A DNA stretch of 64,000 nt from Muribaculaceae bacterium Isolate-036 (Harlan) (GTDB taxonomy: Bacteria; Bacteroidota; Bacteroidia; Bacteroidales; Muribaculaceae). The stretch lies in the NCBI GenBank assembly GCA_003833075.1, contig RIAY01000001.1:1-64000 (forward strand). The letters run 5' to 3'. Positions 43,557 through 54,921 of this stretch are shown here, in pieces; position 1 is the first letter of the stretch; every line of letters begins with the position of its first letter. A program made the translations under genes and the position numbers. Under the pieces are notes generated by a model, which saw only the letters and a program-made list of their open reading frames with translations, searched no databases and was not told the origin of the DNA.

Positions 43557-43599
43557 AGGAGGCGTCAGGCAGTGTGTCTGACGCCTCCTGCTTTTTATT
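43557..43599 (+). terminator. intrinsic terminator before purE
   Basis: AGGAGGCGTCAG (43557-43568) pairs perfectly over 12 bp with 43578-43589, followed by TGCTTTTTATTT. It lies 58 nt before the purE start. Confidence 0.9.
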
Positions 43600-43657
43600 T
43601 AACGGCAATTTAGCAGAATAGCAATTTTAACTAACCAACATCCAGGTAAGAAGAGAT

Positions 43658-44125
43658 ATGAAAGTAGGAGTTGTGATGGGTTCCACAAGCGACTGGAACG
43701 TTATGTCGGGAGCCACGGCAATTTTGGATTCCTTCGGAATCGAGTATGAAAAGAGAGTGCTGAGTGCTCACCGCACTCCGGCGCAGCTTGAGGAATGGGC
43801 TTCGGGTGCCCGAGAGCGCGGTCTTTGCGCGATAATCGCAGGCGCAGGCGGCGCGGCGCATCTCGCCGGAGTTGTGGCGGCGTTCACTACGCTGCCGGTG
43901 ATAGGTGTTCCCGTGAAATCACGCAGTCTTGAAGGGTTGGATTCCCTCCTGTCCATGGTGCAGATGCCTCCGGGCATTCCGGTGGCGACGGTAGGAATCG
44001 ATGGTGCCAGAAACGCCGCTTTGCTCGCAATAGAGATTATGGCGGTTACAGACCCCGCAATGAAACTCAAACTGGATGAATTCCGTGCGGAGCAGGCACG
44101 CAAGGTTCTCGAATCTGAAATCTAA
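43658..44125 (+). CDS. purE: 5-(carboxyamino)imidazole ribonucleotide mutase
   Basis: 155 residues, class I PurE. The substrate loop GSTSDW, the catalytic His in [16 protein letters not shown] and the [20 protein letters not shown] segment are present. It converts N5-CAIR to CAIR. Class I enzymes need PurK, which is not in this window. It is the first gene of a ten-gene purine operon. Confidence 0.96.
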   Translation: MKVGVVMGSTSDWNVMSGATAILDSFGIEYEKRVLSAHRTPAQLEEWASGARERGLCAIIAGAGGAAHLAGVVAAFTTLPVIGVPVKSRSLEGLDSLLSMVQMPPGIPVATVGIDGARNAALLAIEIMAVTDPAMKLKLDEFRAEQARKVLESEI

Positions 44126-44158
44126 TTTGTAATTCACAATGCATATTGCATAATCGAT

Positions 44159-47100
44159 ATGACAGCTTTAAAATCAAGAATATTTGTAGAGAAACGTCCG
44201 GAGTTCCGCACGGAGGCTGAAAGTCTGCGCCGTGAATTGAATTCCAATCTCGGTCTCGACATCAGGAGTCTCAGACTCCTTTGCGTGTATGATCTGTTCG
44301 GTTTCACTCCTGAACTTATCGAACGCAGTTCCTACAGGGTTTTCGGCGAGCCTGCCACCGACACTGTCTCTGACACAGTGGAGACCGGAGGAATGCCATA
44401 TCTTGCGGTTGAGTGTCTTCCCGGACAGTTCGACCAGCGTGCCCATTCAGCCGAGGAGTGCGTGAGACTCATAGAGCCGTCGGCTGAAATAGAGATAAGC
44501 AGCAGCCGTCTGATGATTTTCGATGGGTCGGTAGGAGAGGAGGAGATGAAACGGATCTCAAAATACTGCATCAATGCCGTGGAGGCGCGTCGCAAAGACC
44601 TTGACCGTCTGGAGAAGCCGGAACGGGCAGCCGCCAGACCGGTGCCGGTACTTGAAGGTTTCCGTGAGATTACAGCCGATGCTGCGGCAGCCTATTGCAA
44701 GGAGAAAGGTCTTGCTATGAACGGTGACGACCTGATGGAGGTTGTGTCTTATTTTACAGCCGAAGGACGCGACCCAAATGAGACGGAACTCCGTATTCTC
44801 GACACATACTGGAGTGACCATTGCCGCCACACCACGTTCACAACCGAACTTACCGACATTGCCATAGATGAGTCTGCTATTTCAGCCACACTCCGCGATG
44901 CTCTCGATGAGTGGAAGAAAATACGCCGTCAGCTCGGACGCGAGAGCAAAAGTCTTTGCCTTATGGATCTTGCCACAATCGGTGCCCGCTATCTCCGCAA
45001 GGAAGGTCTTCTTGAAGATCTCGAACAGAGTGAGGAAAACAACGCATGTTCAATTTATGTGGACATAGACGTAGATGGCAAAGAGGAACGCTGGCTGCTT
45101 CAGTTCAAGAATGAAACCCATAATCATCCTACGGAAATAGAGCCGTTCGGAGGTGCCTCCACATGTCTCGGCGGCGCGATCCGTGACCCGTTGAGCGGGC
45201 GTAGCTATGTGTATCAGGCAATGCGTGTGACCGGTGCCGGAGACATTTACAAGCCGGTATCCGAGACGATGGAGGGGAAACTTCCCCAGCGTGTCATCTC
45301 GCTGAAAGCTGCTGCCGGATACTCGTCATACGGAAACCAGATCGGACTCGCCACAACGCATGTGCGTGAGATTTATCATCCGGGATATGTCGCAAAGCGT
45401 CTGGAGGTCGGTGCCGTTGCAGGAGCTGTAAAAGCTTCCGATGTTCGCCGCGAACGTCCTCAGCCGGGCGATGTGATCCTCATGTTCGGAGGCCGTACCG
45501 GTCGTGACGGAATAGGAGGAGCAACCGGGTCATCGAAAGAACACAACGAGTCATCGCTTGAGGAATGCGGCAGCGAGGTGCAGAAGGGAAATGCTCCTGA
45601 AGAACGCAAGATCTCGCGTCTTTTCCGCCGTCCGGAGGTGACGCGTCTCATCAAGAAATCCAACGACTTCGGCGCTGGTGGTGTCAGTGTGGCTATCGGA
45701 GAGCTTACCGATGGTCTTGACATATATCTCGACCGCGTCACAACAAAATATTCCGGACTTAACCCTACGGAACTCGCAATCAGCGAATCGCAGGAGAGAA
45801 TGTCGGTTGTGGTTGAACCCGGGGATCGCGAGGAATTCGAGCGTTACTGTCATGAAGAGAACATTGAGGTGCGCCATGTCGCCGATGTTACCGACTCCGG
45901 CAGAATGAGAATGTATTATAACGGCGAGCTTGTGGCTGACCTCCGCAGGGAATTCATAGACTCTGCAGGAGCACGTCATTTCGCCAAAGCGCGTATAGCA
46001 GGAATCGAAGACAGAGATCCTTTCGCAAGGGAGATTCCGGGCGGAGATCTCAAAGAGAAGTTCCTGCATAATCTTGAGGATGAGAACGTGACCTCGCAGA
46101 AAGGTCTCATTGAGATGTTCGACTCTTCAATCGGTGCCTCCACTGTGCTGATGCCTTTCGGCGGTGCGACCCAGGGAACGGAGACCCAGGCGAGTGTACA
46201 GAAACTTCCCGTCGGAAGTCATCATACCGACACAGCCTCTATTATGACTTTCGGATTCAATCCCTATATCAGCAGCTGGAGTCCTTTCCACGGCGCGGCT
46301 TATGCGGTTGTCGAGGCTCTTTCTAAAGCTACTGCGGCAGGTGCGGACTTCCGCCGTCTGCGATTCTCTTTCCAGGAATATTTCGAACGTATGAACTCTG
46401 CCGAGTCATGGGGCAAGCCTCTTGCCGCGCTTCTCGGCGCGCTGGAGATGCAGCTGGCGTTCGGTCTCCCGGCAATCGGAGGAAAAGACTCCATGAGCGG
46501 TACGTTCAACGACATCAATGTGCCTCCGACGCTGATCGCTTTCGCGGCGGGAACTGTGGATGCCAGAAAGGTCGTCAGCCCTGAATTCAAGGCAGCCGGA
46601 AATAGTGTCTATATCGTGCGTCATACTCCTGAAAGTGATCTCACTCCCGACACCGCGCAACTTATGCTCAATTTCGAAAATGTGCGCAAGGGAATAGAGA
46701 GCGGGGATATAGTCGCAGCCTGGTCTGTAGGTTTCGGCGGCGTTGCAGAGGGTATCGCAAAGATGAGTTTCGGCAACGGAATCGGGGCGGATGTTCGTGT
46801 TTCCGACAAGGATCTGTTCGATTTCGGTCACGGTTCTCTGATTGTGGAGAGCAAAAACGCGCTTGACTTCCCGAATGCGGAACTCATAGGCGAGACCGTT
46901 GAGGGAGCACTGCGCGTGAACGGCGTGGAAATCGCAATAGGGGAGGCATTCGAGGCAAACCGAGGCAGATTCAATAAGGTATATCCTGACAGAAGCGGTG
47001 TCGAGGGTAAGGTGGAGAATGCATCTTCCGGAGCCTGCACGAGCCGCTGGGAGGGTGAGAAGACCGAGCATCCCGTGGTGTTCCTCCCGCTTTTCCCCGG

Positions 47101-47863
47101 CACAAACTGCGACTACGACATGACCAAGGCATTCGAGCGTGAAGGCGCAGTGGTCAGAAGCAGCGTGTTTATCAATCTCACCGCTGAGGATATCGAACGT
47201 TCGGTTCAGGAGATGGCACGCAATATCGATGAATGCCATATCCTTGCCATAAGCGGCGGTTTCTCTGCCGGCGATGAGCCTGACGGAAGCGGCAAGTTTA
47301 TCGCCAATGTCCTGCTCAACGACACTGTGAAGGCGGCAATAAAGCGTCTGCAGGAGAGGGGAGGACTGATACTCGGAATCTGCAACGGATTCCAGGCTCT
47401 TGTCAAGTCAGGTCTTCTTCCTTATGGCAGAATCGGAGAACTTTCCGCTGAGAGTCCCACACTCTTCCATAACGATATAAACCGTCATATCTCGCAGATA
47501 GTAAACACCCGTGTGGGTTCCGTTGCCTCTCCATGGCTCGAAGGCTTCACCATCGGCGAGCTTCACAGCATCGCCGCTTCCCACGGCGAGGGTAAGTTCA
47601 TGGCTTCTCCGGAACTCGCCGCGCAACTTCGCGCAAACGGTCAGATCGCCTTCCAGTATGCCGATGCCGAGGGTAACGCAACTATGGACTCTCCAGCCAA
47701 TCCAAACGGATCGGTAGAGGCTATCGAGGGTATAATCTCACCCGACGGGCGCATCCTCGGAAAAATGGGACATTCCGAGCGTTTTGCCGACGGTCTGATG
47801 AAGAATATCCATGGCAACAAGATGCAGAATCTATTTAAAAACGCAATAAATTACTTTAAATAA
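44159..47863 (+). CDS. purL: phosphoribosylformylglycinamidine synthase
   Basis: 1234 residues, the large single-chain form. It has an N-terminal PurS-like region, two AIR-synthase-related halves ([16 protein letters not shown], with SDHCRHTTF at about 220) and a C-terminal glutaminase domain ([18 protein letters not shown]; nucleophile in GICNGFQAL). It converts FGAR and glutamine to FGAM. It is followed by purM after one base. Confidence 0.97.
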   Translation: MTALKSRIFVEKRPEFRTEAESLRRELNSNLGLDIRSLRLLCVYDLFGFTPELIERSSYRVFGEPATDTVSDTVETGGMPYLAVECLPGQFDQRAHSAEECVRLIEPSAEIEISSSRLMIFDGSVGEEEMKRISKYCINAVEARRKDLDRLEKPERAAARPVPVLEGFREITADAAAAYCKEKGLAMNGDDLMEVVSYFTAEGRDPNETELRILDTYWSDHCRHTTFTTELTDIAIDESAISATLRDALDEWKKIRRQLGRESKSLCLMDLATIGARYLRKEGLLEDLEQSEENNACSIYVDIDVDGKEERWLLQFKNETHNHPTEIEPFGGASTCLGGAIRDPLSGRSYVYQAMRVTGAGDIYKPVSETMEGKLPQRVISLKAAAGYSSYGNQIGLATTHVREIYHPGYVAKRLEVGAVAGAVKASDVRRERPQPGDVILMFGGRTGRDGIGGATGSSKEHNESSLEECGSEVQKGNAPEERKISRLFRRPEVTRLIKKSNDFGAGGVSVAIGELTDGLDIYLDRVTTKYSGLNPTELAISESQERMSVVVEPGDREEFERYCHEENIEVRHVADVTDSGRMRMYYNGELVADLRREFIDSAGARHFAKARIAGIEDRDPFAREIPGGDLKEKFLHNLEDENVTSQKGLIEMFDSSIGASTVLMPFGGATQGTETQASVQKLPVGSHHTDTASIMTFGFNPYISSWSPFHGAAYAVVEALSKATAAGADFRRLRFSFQEYFERMNSAESWGKPLAALLGALEMQLAFGLPAIGGKDSMSGTFNDINVPPTLIAFAAGTVDARKVVSPEFKAAGNSVYIVRHTPESDLTPDTAQLMLNFENVRKGIESGDIVAAWSVGFGGVAEGIAKMSFGNGIGADVRVSDKDLFDFGHGSLIVESKNALDFPNAELIGETVEGALRVNGVEIAIGEAFEANRGRFNKVYPDRSGVEGKVENASSGACTSRWEGEKTEHPVVFLPLFPGTNCDYDMTKAFEREGAVVRSSVFINLTAEDIERSVQEMARNIDECHILAISGGFSAGDEPDGSGKFIANVLLNDTVKAAIKRLQERGGLILGICNGFQALVKSGLLPYGRIGELSAESPTLFHNDINRHISQIVNTRVGSVASPWLEGFTIGELHSIAASHGEGKFMASPELAAQLRANGQIAFQYADAEGNATMDSPANPNGSVEAIEGIISPDGRILGKMGHSERFADGLMKNIHGNKMQNLFKNAINYFK

Positions 47864-47864
47864 T

Positions 47865-48890
47865 ATGGCAAAAAGTTATGAAGCGTCCGGTGTGAACCTT
47901 GAGGCGGGCTACGAAGTGGTAAGCCGCATCAAGAAACATGTGAAGAGCACCGAGCGCCCCGGCTCGATGGGCAACATCGGTGCTTTCGGCGGCATGTTTG
48001 ACCTCGGTTCGCTCGGTTACGAGCATCCGATTCTCGTGAGCGGTACTGACGGTGTCGGCACCAAACTTAAAATAGCTTTCTCACTGGAGAAACATGACAC
48101 TATCGGCATAGATGCCGTGGCTATGTGTGTCAACGATGTGCTCGCCCAGGGTGCGCGTCCGCTGATTTTCCTCGATTATGTTGCGGTGGGCAAGAATCAT
48201 CCTGAAGTTGTCGAGGCTATCGTAAGCGGTGTTGCCGAAGGATGCCGTCAGGCGGGATGCGCCCTTGTCGGCGGCGAGACTGCCGAGATGCCCGGCATGT
48301 ACACTCCCGGTGAATACGATATTGCCGGTTTCACAGTCGGTGCCGTGGAAAAAAGCAAGCTTATCGATTGCTCGAAAGTAAAACCCGGCGATCTGCTTAT
48401 CGGTATCGCGTCATCAGGAGTCCACTCCAACGGATTCAGCCTTGTGCGCAAGATTGTGTCGGACCGTGATCTCGAGTTCGATCAGAAGTATGAGGATACG
48501 GGAGACCAGACTCTTGGCGAGATGCTGCTCACCCCCACAAGAATTTATGTGAAGCAGGTGCACAAGGTGCTTGATGAGATAGATGTCCATGGCATAGCGC
48601 ATATCACAGGCGGCGGCTTCGATGAGAATATACCGCGCATTCTCAAAGAGGGTCAGGGTGTGGAAATAGAAGAAGGCAGCTGGGAGATTCTTCCGGTGTT
48701 CCGTATGCTGGAGAAATACGGCAAGATTCCTCACCGCGAGATGTTCAACATTTTCAACATGGGCATTGGAATGGTGCTTGCCGTCTGTCCTGAAGACGCA
48801 CCCCGTGCGTTGGAAATCCTTACGGAGGCAGGTGAGAGGGCGTCTGTGATCGGAAAAGTTGTCGAAGGTGAAGGCGTGACTTTAAAATAA
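47865..48890 (+). CDS. purM: phosphoribosylformylglycinamidine cyclo-ligase
   Basis: 341 residues. The conserved [21 protein letters not shown] and [10 protein letters not shown] segments of AIR synthase are present, with [15 protein letters not shown] near the C-terminus. It closes the imidazole ring to give AIR. It lies one base after purL and nine before purN. Confidence 0.97.
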   Translation: MAKSYEASGVNLEAGYEVVSRIKKHVKSTERPGSMGNIGAFGGMFDLGSLGYEHPILVSGTDGVGTKLKIAFSLEKHDTIGIDAVAMCVNDVLAQGARPLIFLDYVAVGKNHPEVVEAIVSGVAEGCRQAGCALVGGETAEMPGMYTPGEYDIAGFTVGAVEKSKLIDCSKVKPGDLLIGIASSGVHSNGFSLVRKIVSDRDLEFDQKYEDTGDQTLGEMLLTPTRIYVKQVHKVLDEIDVHGIAHITGGGFDENIPRILKEGQGVEIEEGSWEILPVFRMLEKYGKIPHREMFNIFNMGIGMVLAVCPEDAPRALEILTEAGERASVIGKVVEGEGVTLK

Positions 48891-48899
48891 AATTCCTAT

Positions 48900-49466
48900 A
48901 TGAGGAAGATTGCAGTATTTGCAAGTGGAAACGGCAGCAATTTCGAGAATATAACGGTGGCTGCTGAGCAGGGGAGAATCCCCGGATGCAAGGTGGTGCT
49001 GTGTGTCTGTGACCGCCCCGGTGCCTTTGTAACGGAGCGTGCCGCAAGACATGGTGTGGAGATTTTCGCATTCCGTGCCAAGGATTTCGCCAATAAACTC
49101 GGGTTCGAGAAACTGATTGCCGACCGTATGGATGAGCTTGGTGTGGATCTCGTGTGTCTTGCCGGATATATGCGGATTATTGGCGATGAGCTGCTCACAC
49201 GCTACAGCGGACGCATAATAAATCTGCACCCTGCGCTGCTACCTGCATTTCCGGGTGCCCACAGCATCCGGGACGCTTTCGAATATGGAGTCAAGGTGTA
49301 TGGCATAACGATCCATTATGTGGATGAGACACTCGACGGCGGCAGGATAATTGCCCAGCGTGCCATCCCATATGAGGGTGAAGACATGACTGAACTTGAG
49401 GATATGATCCATGCGGAGGAGCATCGCCTGTATCCGGAAATCATAGCGCGTCTTCTTCAGAATTAA
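48900..49466 (+). CDS. purN: glycinamide ribonucleotide formyltransferase
   Basis: 188 residues. The GAR-binding GNGSNFENI, the catalytic Asn/His in INLHPALLPAFPGAHS and the catalytic Asp in HYVDETLDGG are present. It transfers formyl from 10-formyl-tetrahydrofolate to GAR. Confidence 0.95.
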   Translation: MRKIAVFASGNGSNFENITVAAEQGRIPGCKVVLCVCDRPGAFVTERAARHGVEIFAFRAKDFANKLGFEKLIADRMDELGVDLVCLAGYMRIIGDELLTRYSGRIINLHPALLPAFPGAHSIRDAFEYGVKVYGITIHYVDETLDGGRIIAQRAIPYEGEDMTELEDMIHAEEHRLYPEIIARLLQN

Positions 49467-49480
49467 TAAATTAAGAGAAT

Positions 49481-51010
49481 ATGAGAGCATTAATAAGTGT
49501 AAGCGATAAAAGGGGAGTGGTGGAGTTTGCCCGTTCCCTGCAAGAACTCGGTTGGCAGATAATCGCCACCGGCGGCACAATGACGCGGCTTCGCGAGAGC
49601 GGCATTGACGTTATCAACATCAGCGATGTCACAGGTTTCCCGGAAATCTGCGACGGTCGTGTGAAGACCCTTCATCCGAAGGTGCATGGCGGTCTTCTCG
49701 GTCGCCGCGACATCGCCGACCATATGGCGCAGCTTGAGGCAAACGGAATCGAGACAATCGAGATGGTGTGCGTGAATCTCTATCCTTTCGAGGCAACTAT
49801 TGCCAAAGAGGGTGTGAGCATGGAGGATGCCGTGGAGAATATCGACATAGGCGGTCCTTCGATGCTCCGCAGTGCGGCAAAGAATTTCCGCGATGTCACC
49901 GTGGTCTGCGATCCTTCGGATTATGACACCATACTTTCCGAAATCCGCGAGACGGGAGACACACTCCCTGAGACGCGTCTGAAACTCTCGGCAAAGGCGT
50001 ATACCCATACTGCTCTCTACGATTCGCATATCGCGTCTTATATGCGCCGTCAGGCAGGTCTTGACGAGAAGCTTTTCCTCGCGTTCGATGAGGTCCAGAG
50101 CTTGCGTTACGGTGAGAATCCCCATCAGGCTGCGATGTTCTATCGTGCCGAGGAGGAGGTTCCCTATTCCGTTGCCTATGCAAAACAGCTTGGCGGCAAA
50201 GAGCTTTCATACAACAATATCCAGGATGCCAACGCGGCTCTCCAGATTGTGCGTGAGTTTGACGAGCCTTTTGCTGTCGGTCTCAAGCATATGAATCCCT
50301 GCGGCGCAGCCACAGGTAAGGATATAACCGAAGCTTGGACCAAGGCATACGAGGCGGACAAGGTAAGCATTTATGGCGGCATTGTGGCTGTTAACCGTCC
50401 TCTTGACGGGGAGACTGCAAAACTTATGAAGCCAATTTTCCTTGAGATCGTCATGGCTCCCGAATTTACTCCCGAGGCTCTCGAAGTGTTCGCTTCCAAG
50501 AAAAATCTCCGTCTGCTTCAGGTGAATATGTCGAAATCCGACAGCAGGCAGAAACAATATGTCGGCGTTACCGGCGGTCTGCTCGTGCAGGATGCCGACC
50601 TTGAATGCAAGGAAATCACGGAAGAGATGACTGTGACCGAGCGTAAGCCTTCGGCAGCGGAACTTGCGGATATGAATTTCGGTTGGCGTGTAGTGAAGCA
50701 TGTCAAGTCAAACGCGATCGTGGTTGTTAAGAATGGCGCCACTGTAGGTGTGGGCGCAGGTCAGATGAACCGTGTGGGTTCTGCCGAGATCGCGCTTGAA
50801 GAGGCAAAAGCCGCAGGTCATACAGAGGGTCTTGTGCTTGCTTCCGACGGATTCCTTCCTTTTGACGATACAGTGGAGTTCGCCTCGAAATATGGTGTCA
50901 CCGCCATTGTTCAGCCCGGAGGCTCTATCCGCGATGAGGATTCAGTCAAGAAAGCGAACGAGAAGGGTATTGCCATGCTCTTTACCGGCATGCGTCATTT
51001 TAAGCATTGA
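49481..51010 (+). CDS. purH: bifunctional AICAR transformylase / IMP cyclohydrolase
   Basis: 509 residues. The N-terminal cyclohydrolase domain (1-190) is MGS-like: RALISVSDKRGVVEFARSL and GRVKTLHPKVHGGLL. The C-terminal transformylase has LRYGENPHQAAMFY, the catalytic Lys-His pair in VGLKHMNPCGAA and SDGFLPFDD. It performs the last two steps to IMP. Its stop is followed by purD after two bases. Confidence 0.97.
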   Translation: MRALISVSDKRGVVEFARSLQELGWQIIATGGTMTRLRESGIDVINISDVTGFPEICDGRVKTLHPKVHGGLLGRRDIADHMAQLEANGIETIEMVCVNLYPFEATIAKEGVSMEDAVENIDIGGPSMLRSAAKNFRDVTVVCDPSDYDTILSEIRETGDTLPETRLKLSAKAYTHTALYDSHIASYMRRQAGLDEKLFLAFDEVQSLRYGENPHQAAMFYRAEEEVPYSVAYAKQLGGKELSYNNIQDANAALQIVREFDEPFAVGLKHMNPCGAATGKDITEAWTKAYEADKVSIYGGIVAVNRPLDGETAKLMKPIFLEIVMAPEFTPEALEVFASKKNLRLLQVNMSKSDSRQKQYVGVTGGLLVQDADLECKEITEEMTVTERKPSAAELADMNFGWRVVKHVKSNAIVVVKNGATVGVGAGQMNRVGSAEIALEEAKAAGHTEGLVLASDGFLPFDDTVEFASKYGVTAIVQPGGSIRDEDSVKKANEKGIAMLFTGMRHFKH

Positions 51011-51012
51011 TT

Positions 51013-52263
51013 ATGAAAAAAGTTCTTGTTATAGGCAGCGGCGGCAGAGAACATGCAATCGTGGAGGCTCTGTCGCGCAGCCCGCAGGTTGATAAGATAT
51101 ATTGCGCGCCCGGCAACGCGGGTATTTCCGCGCTTGCGGAATGCGTGGGTATCGGCGTGGAGGATGTCGACGCTTTGGCGCGGTTCGCAGCGGAGAATGC
51201 CGTGGATCTGACAGTGGTTGGTCCGGAGGCGGCGCTTGCCGCCGGTGTTGCCGACCGTTTCGCAGAAGACGGTCTCCGTATTTTCGGTCCGACAAAGGGT
51301 GCCGCCCGAATCGAGAGCTCCAAGGAGTTCGCGAAGGAGATGATGGACAAATACAATGTTCCCACAGCCTCGTATCGCGTTTTCGATGAGTTCGGAGATG
51401 CGTGGGATTATGTAAGGAAGCGCCCTCTTCCTGCAGTAATCAAATATGACGGACTTGCGGCAGGGAAGGGAGTGGTTGTCGCCGCGACATATGATGAGGC
51501 GGAGGCGGCACTGCGCGATATGCTCCTTGACGCGAGTTTCGGCAAGGGAAGGGTAGTGGTGGAGGATTTCCTCTCCGGACCCGAGTTCTCGTTCATGTGT
51601 GTAGTGTCGGGCGAGAAGGTGTATCCACTTGCTGTGGCTCAGGACCATAAGCGCGCTTTCGATGGCGACAGGGGTCCCAATACCGGAGGCATGGGGGCGT
51701 ATTCCCCGGTGCCGTTTATTTCCGATGCTGTGCGCGATGAGGCTCTGGAACGCATTATACGTCCTGTTGCCGCCGGTCTTGTCAAGGAAGGACTTCCTTT
51801 TACCGGTATCCTTTACGGTGGTCTTATTCTTACCGAAGAGGGACCGAAGGTGATAGAGTTCAATGCCCGTTTCGGCGATCCGGAGACTGAGGTAGTGCTT
51901 CCTCGCATGAAGAGCGACATATACGCTCTGTTCAACGCTGCCGTAGATGGGGAGGATTTCGAGATTGAGTGGAATCCAGAGGCTGTGCTCGGCATAGTGC
52001 TCGCATCCAAGGGGTATCCCGGCAGCTATGCGAAAGGTGAGGTGATAAAGGGTCTTGATAAAGTCGAGTCTTCCGTATACCATATGGGAACCGCCGCGAA
52101 AGACGGTAGTATTCTGACCGCCGGCGGACGTGTGATGATGGTCGTCGGCAAAGGTGCGGATCTCAAGGAGGCACGCGACAAGGTGCTTGCCGACATTGCC
52201 CGGATTGACTGCGCTTCGCTCTTCAGCCGCAGCGACATAGGCTATCAGGCAATCAAATCCTGA
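51013..52263 (+). CDS. purD: phosphoribosylamine-glycine ligase
   Basis: 416 residues from the ATG at 51013, two bases after the purH stop. An upstream in-frame TTG overlaps that stop. ATP-grasp fold: KVLVIGSGGREHAIVEAL at the start, YDGLAAGKGVVVA, QDHKRAFDGDRGPNTGGMGA and EFNARFGDPETEVVL. It makes GAR. Confidence 0.96.
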   Translation: MKKVLVIGSGGREHAIVEALSRSPQVDKIYCAPGNAGISALAECVGIGVEDVDALARFAAENAVDLTVVGPEAALAAGVADRFAEDGLRIFGPTKGAARIESSKEFAKEMMDKYNVPTASYRVFDEFGDAWDYVRKRPLPAVIKYDGLAAGKGVVVAATYDEAEAALRDMLLDASFGKGRVVVEDFLSGPEFSFMCVVSGEKVYPLAVAQDHKRAFDGDRGPNTGGMGAYSPVPFISDAVRDEALERIIRPVAAGLVKEGLPFTGILYGGLILTEEGPKVIEFNARFGDPETEVVLPRMKSDIYALFNAAVDGEDFEIEWNPEAVLGIVLASKGYPGSYAKGEVIKGLDKVESSVYHMGTAAKDGSILTAGGRVMMVVGKGADLKEARDKVLADIARIDCASLFSRSDIGYQAIKS

Positions 52264-52303
52264 CCGAAGGTTGTTAAATAACTTCTAAAAAACAAGAATA
52301 ATC

Positions 52304-53599
52304 ATGATAGAAAGATACGGGCGCGATGTAATGCGCCAGGTTTGGACAGAAGAAAACAAATTCAATGCCTATCTTAAAGTTGAGATCCTTGCTGCCGAGG
52401 CATGGAGCAAACTCGGTGTTGTGCCCGAAGAGGATGTGGCAAAGCTCAACGAGAAGGCTACTTTCAATATCGACCGCATAAAGGAAATCGAACTGCAGAC
52501 CCGCCATGACATAGTGGCGTTTACACGCTGCGTGTCGGAGTCTCTCGGCGAGGAGCGCAAATGGGTGCATTACGGTCTCACCTCTACCGATGTGGTTGAT
52601 ACTGCCAACGGCTACCTGTTCAAGCAGGCTAACGCCATAATCCTCGAGGATCTGGAGAAATATATAGAAATGCTCGGTCGTCAGGCTGAGAAATACAAAT
52701 ACACCCCCTGCATAGGACGCACACACGGCATACATGCCGACATTACCTCTTTCGGTCTTAAATGGGTGTTGTGGAGAGCAGAGATGCAGCGCAACCTCGA
52801 ACGCTTCCGCGCCGCGGCGCGTGGCGTGGAGGTAGGCAAGATCAGCGGTGCTGTAGGTAATTTCGCCAATATTCCTCCGTTCGTACAGGATTATGTATGT
52901 GAAAGACTCGGCATAGCTTCTTCGGATATCTCTACTCAGGTAATCCAGCGCGACCGCCATGCATGTTACATGGCTACTCTTGCCCTGATAGGCGCCAGCA
53001 TCGAGCAGATGGCTCTCGAAATCCGTAATCTCCAGCGCACGGAAGTGCATGAGGTGGAGGAGTCGTTCGGAAAAGGGCAGAAGGGTTCAAGCGCTATGCC
53101 GCACAAGCGAAATCCGATATCAAGCGAGAATATGTGCGGATGCGCGCGCGTGCTCCGCGGATATATGATGACTGCTTACGATAATGTGGCTCTATGGCAC
53201 GAGCGCGACATCTCACATTCGGCTACTGAGCGTATCCTTATGCCTGACGCAACCATACTTCTCGACTATATGCTCAACCGCATGATGGGCATTCTTGAGA
53301 ACCTTGTGGTGTTTGAAGACAGAATGAAATCAAACATCTATCTCACCAACGGTGTGATATTCGCGCAGCGCGTCATGAATGCCCTCATAGAGAAAGGTTT
53401 CGTGCGCGAACAGGCTTACGACACGGTGCAGCCTGTGGCGATGCAGGCGATGGCTACCGGTGCGGCATATCAGGATCTGCTCAAACAGAACGAAGTGGTG
53501 ATGGGTGCGCTTACAGAGGAGGAACTCGACGCATGCTTCACTCTCGAATATTACATGAAGAACGTTGATTATATCTATCAGCGCAACGGACTCAAATAA
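52304..53599 (+). CDS. purB: adenylosuccinate lyase
   Basis: 431 residues. Fumarase/aspartase superfamily: [14 protein letters not shown], the [18 protein letters not shown] segment with the catalytic His, and the signature loop [16 protein letters not shown]. It acts on SAICAR and on adenylosuccinate, so it serves both IMP and AMP synthesis. It is followed by purA after 25 bases. Confidence 0.97.
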   Translation: MIERYGRDVMRQVWTEENKFNAYLKVEILAAEAWSKLGVVPEEDVAKLNEKATFNIDRIKEIELQTRHDIVAFTRCVSESLGEERKWVHYGLTSTDVVDTANGYLFKQANAIILEDLEKYIEMLGRQAEKYKYTPCIGRTHGIHADITSFGLKWVLWRAEMQRNLERFRAAARGVEVGKISGAVGNFANIPPFVQDYVCERLGIASSDISTQVIQRDRHACYMATLALIGASIEQMALEIRNLQRTEVHEVEESFGKGQKGSSAMPHKRNPISSENMCGCARVLRGYMMTAYDNVALWHERDISHSATERILMPDATILLDYMLNRMMGILENLVVFEDRMKSNIYLTNGVIFAQRVMNALIEKGFVREQAYDTVQPVAMQAMATGAAYQDLLKQNEVVMGALTEEELDACFTLEYYMKNVDYIYQRNGLK

Positions 53600-53624
53600 T
53601 AAAACAAAAGAAAAATCGAAGAAT

Positions 53625-54917
53625 ATGTCACAAAGATTAGTTGTAATCGGATCGCAGTGGGGCGATGAAGGAAAGGGGAAAATGACCGACTACTTCGCTT
53701 GTCGCGCTGATATGGTGGTTCGTTACCAGGGAGGCAACAATGCCGGACATTCAGTGGTGTTTGACGGCAAGAAATATTCGTTACAGAGCATTCCGTCGGG
53801 CATTTTCAACCCGCGCACTGTGAATGTGATGGCTAATGGTATGGTTGTCAATCCTGTTTCTGTTATCGCTGAGCTTGATCGCCTTCATCAGCAGGGTGTC
53901 ACGGATTATCAGCTCTTCATCTCCAACCGTGCGGCTATGGTGATGCCCTGGCATTCAGCTCTTGACGGTGCTTATGAGAATATGAAGGGTGAGTCGCTCA
54001 TCGGTACGACCAAGAAGGGCATAGGTCCCGCTTATTCCGACAAATACAGCCGTGTGGGTCTGCGTATGGGCGACCTGCTGGAGCCTGAGTATTTCGCTGA
54101 AAGGCTGAAGGCGGCTCTCGATGTGAAAAACCGCGAGCTGAAGATGCTCGGACTTCCTGAATTCGATTTCAAAGAGGTATACGACCAGTATATGGAGATT
54201 GCCGGAAAGATCGGACATATGATCACCGACACTTCGAAACTTATCAATGACACTCTTCTCACTGACGCGAAGGTGCTTTTCGAGGGCGCGCAGGGCATGA
54301 TGCTGTGTATCGACCACGGCACGTACCCCTTCGTCACATCTTCCACTCCTTCGGCGGCAAGTGTGCCTGTAGGAGCGGGCATCTCTCCTAAATGGATTGA
54401 TAATGTGCTCGGTGTGGCAAAGGCATACTGCACCCGCGTGGGTGAGGGTCCTTTCCCGACAGAGCTTTTCGGCGATATCGCACATGAAATCCGCGAACGC
54501 GGTCATGAATACGGCACCGTGACCGGCCGTCCGCGCCGTATCGGCTGGTTTGATGCCGTTGTGGCACGCTATGTCGCTCGCCTTTCCGGCATCGACAATT
54601 GGGCACTGATGCTTTTCGATGTCCTTTCAGGTCTTGACAAGGTAAGCATCTGCACCGGATATGAGTGCGACGGCGAGATTCTCGACACTCCCCCTTCCAC
54701 AATATCGCGTCTTGCGAAGTGCAAGCCTGTATTGATTGAACTCGACGGGTGGAAAGAGGATATCACCGGTGCAAAGTCTTTCGAGGAGCTGCCGGAGGCG
54801 GCAAAGGCTTATGTGCGCAAGATAGAGGAGGTGACGGGCGTTCCTGTAGGCATGATATCCGTCGGTCCGGACCGCACCCAGACAATAACAGTAGCAAACG
54901 AACTCAAAAATTTCTGA
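53625..54917 (+). CDS. purA: adenylosuccinate synthase
   Basis: 430 residues from the ATG at 53625. The frame open from 53565 overlaps purB and adds nothing conserved. The start VVIGSQWGDEGKGKMTDYFA is the GTP-binding P-loop with the catalytic Asp, followed by GGNNAGHSV, FEGAQGMMLCIDHGTYPFVT and TVTGRPRRIGWFD. First committed step from IMP to AMP. Confidence 0.97.
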   Translation: MSQRLVVIGSQWGDEGKGKMTDYFACRADMVVRYQGGNNAGHSVVFDGKKYSLQSIPSGIFNPRTVNVMANGMVVNPVSVIAELDRLHQQGVTDYQLFISNRAAMVMPWHSALDGAYENMKGESLIGTTKKGIGPAYSDKYSRVGLRMGDLLEPEYFAERLKAALDVKNRELKMLGLPEFDFKEVYDQYMEIAGKIGHMITDTSKLINDTLLTDAKVLFEGAQGMMLCIDHGTYPFVTSSTPSAASVPVGAGISPKWIDNVLGVAKAYCTRVGEGPFPTELFGDIAHEIRERGHEYGTVTGRPRRIGWFDAVVARYVARLSGIDNWALMLFDVLSGLDKVSICTGYECDGEILDTPPSTISRLAKCKPVLIELDGWKEDITGAKSFEELPEAAKAYVRKIEEVTGVPVGMISVGPDRTQTITVANELKNF

Positions 54918-54921
54918 CACC

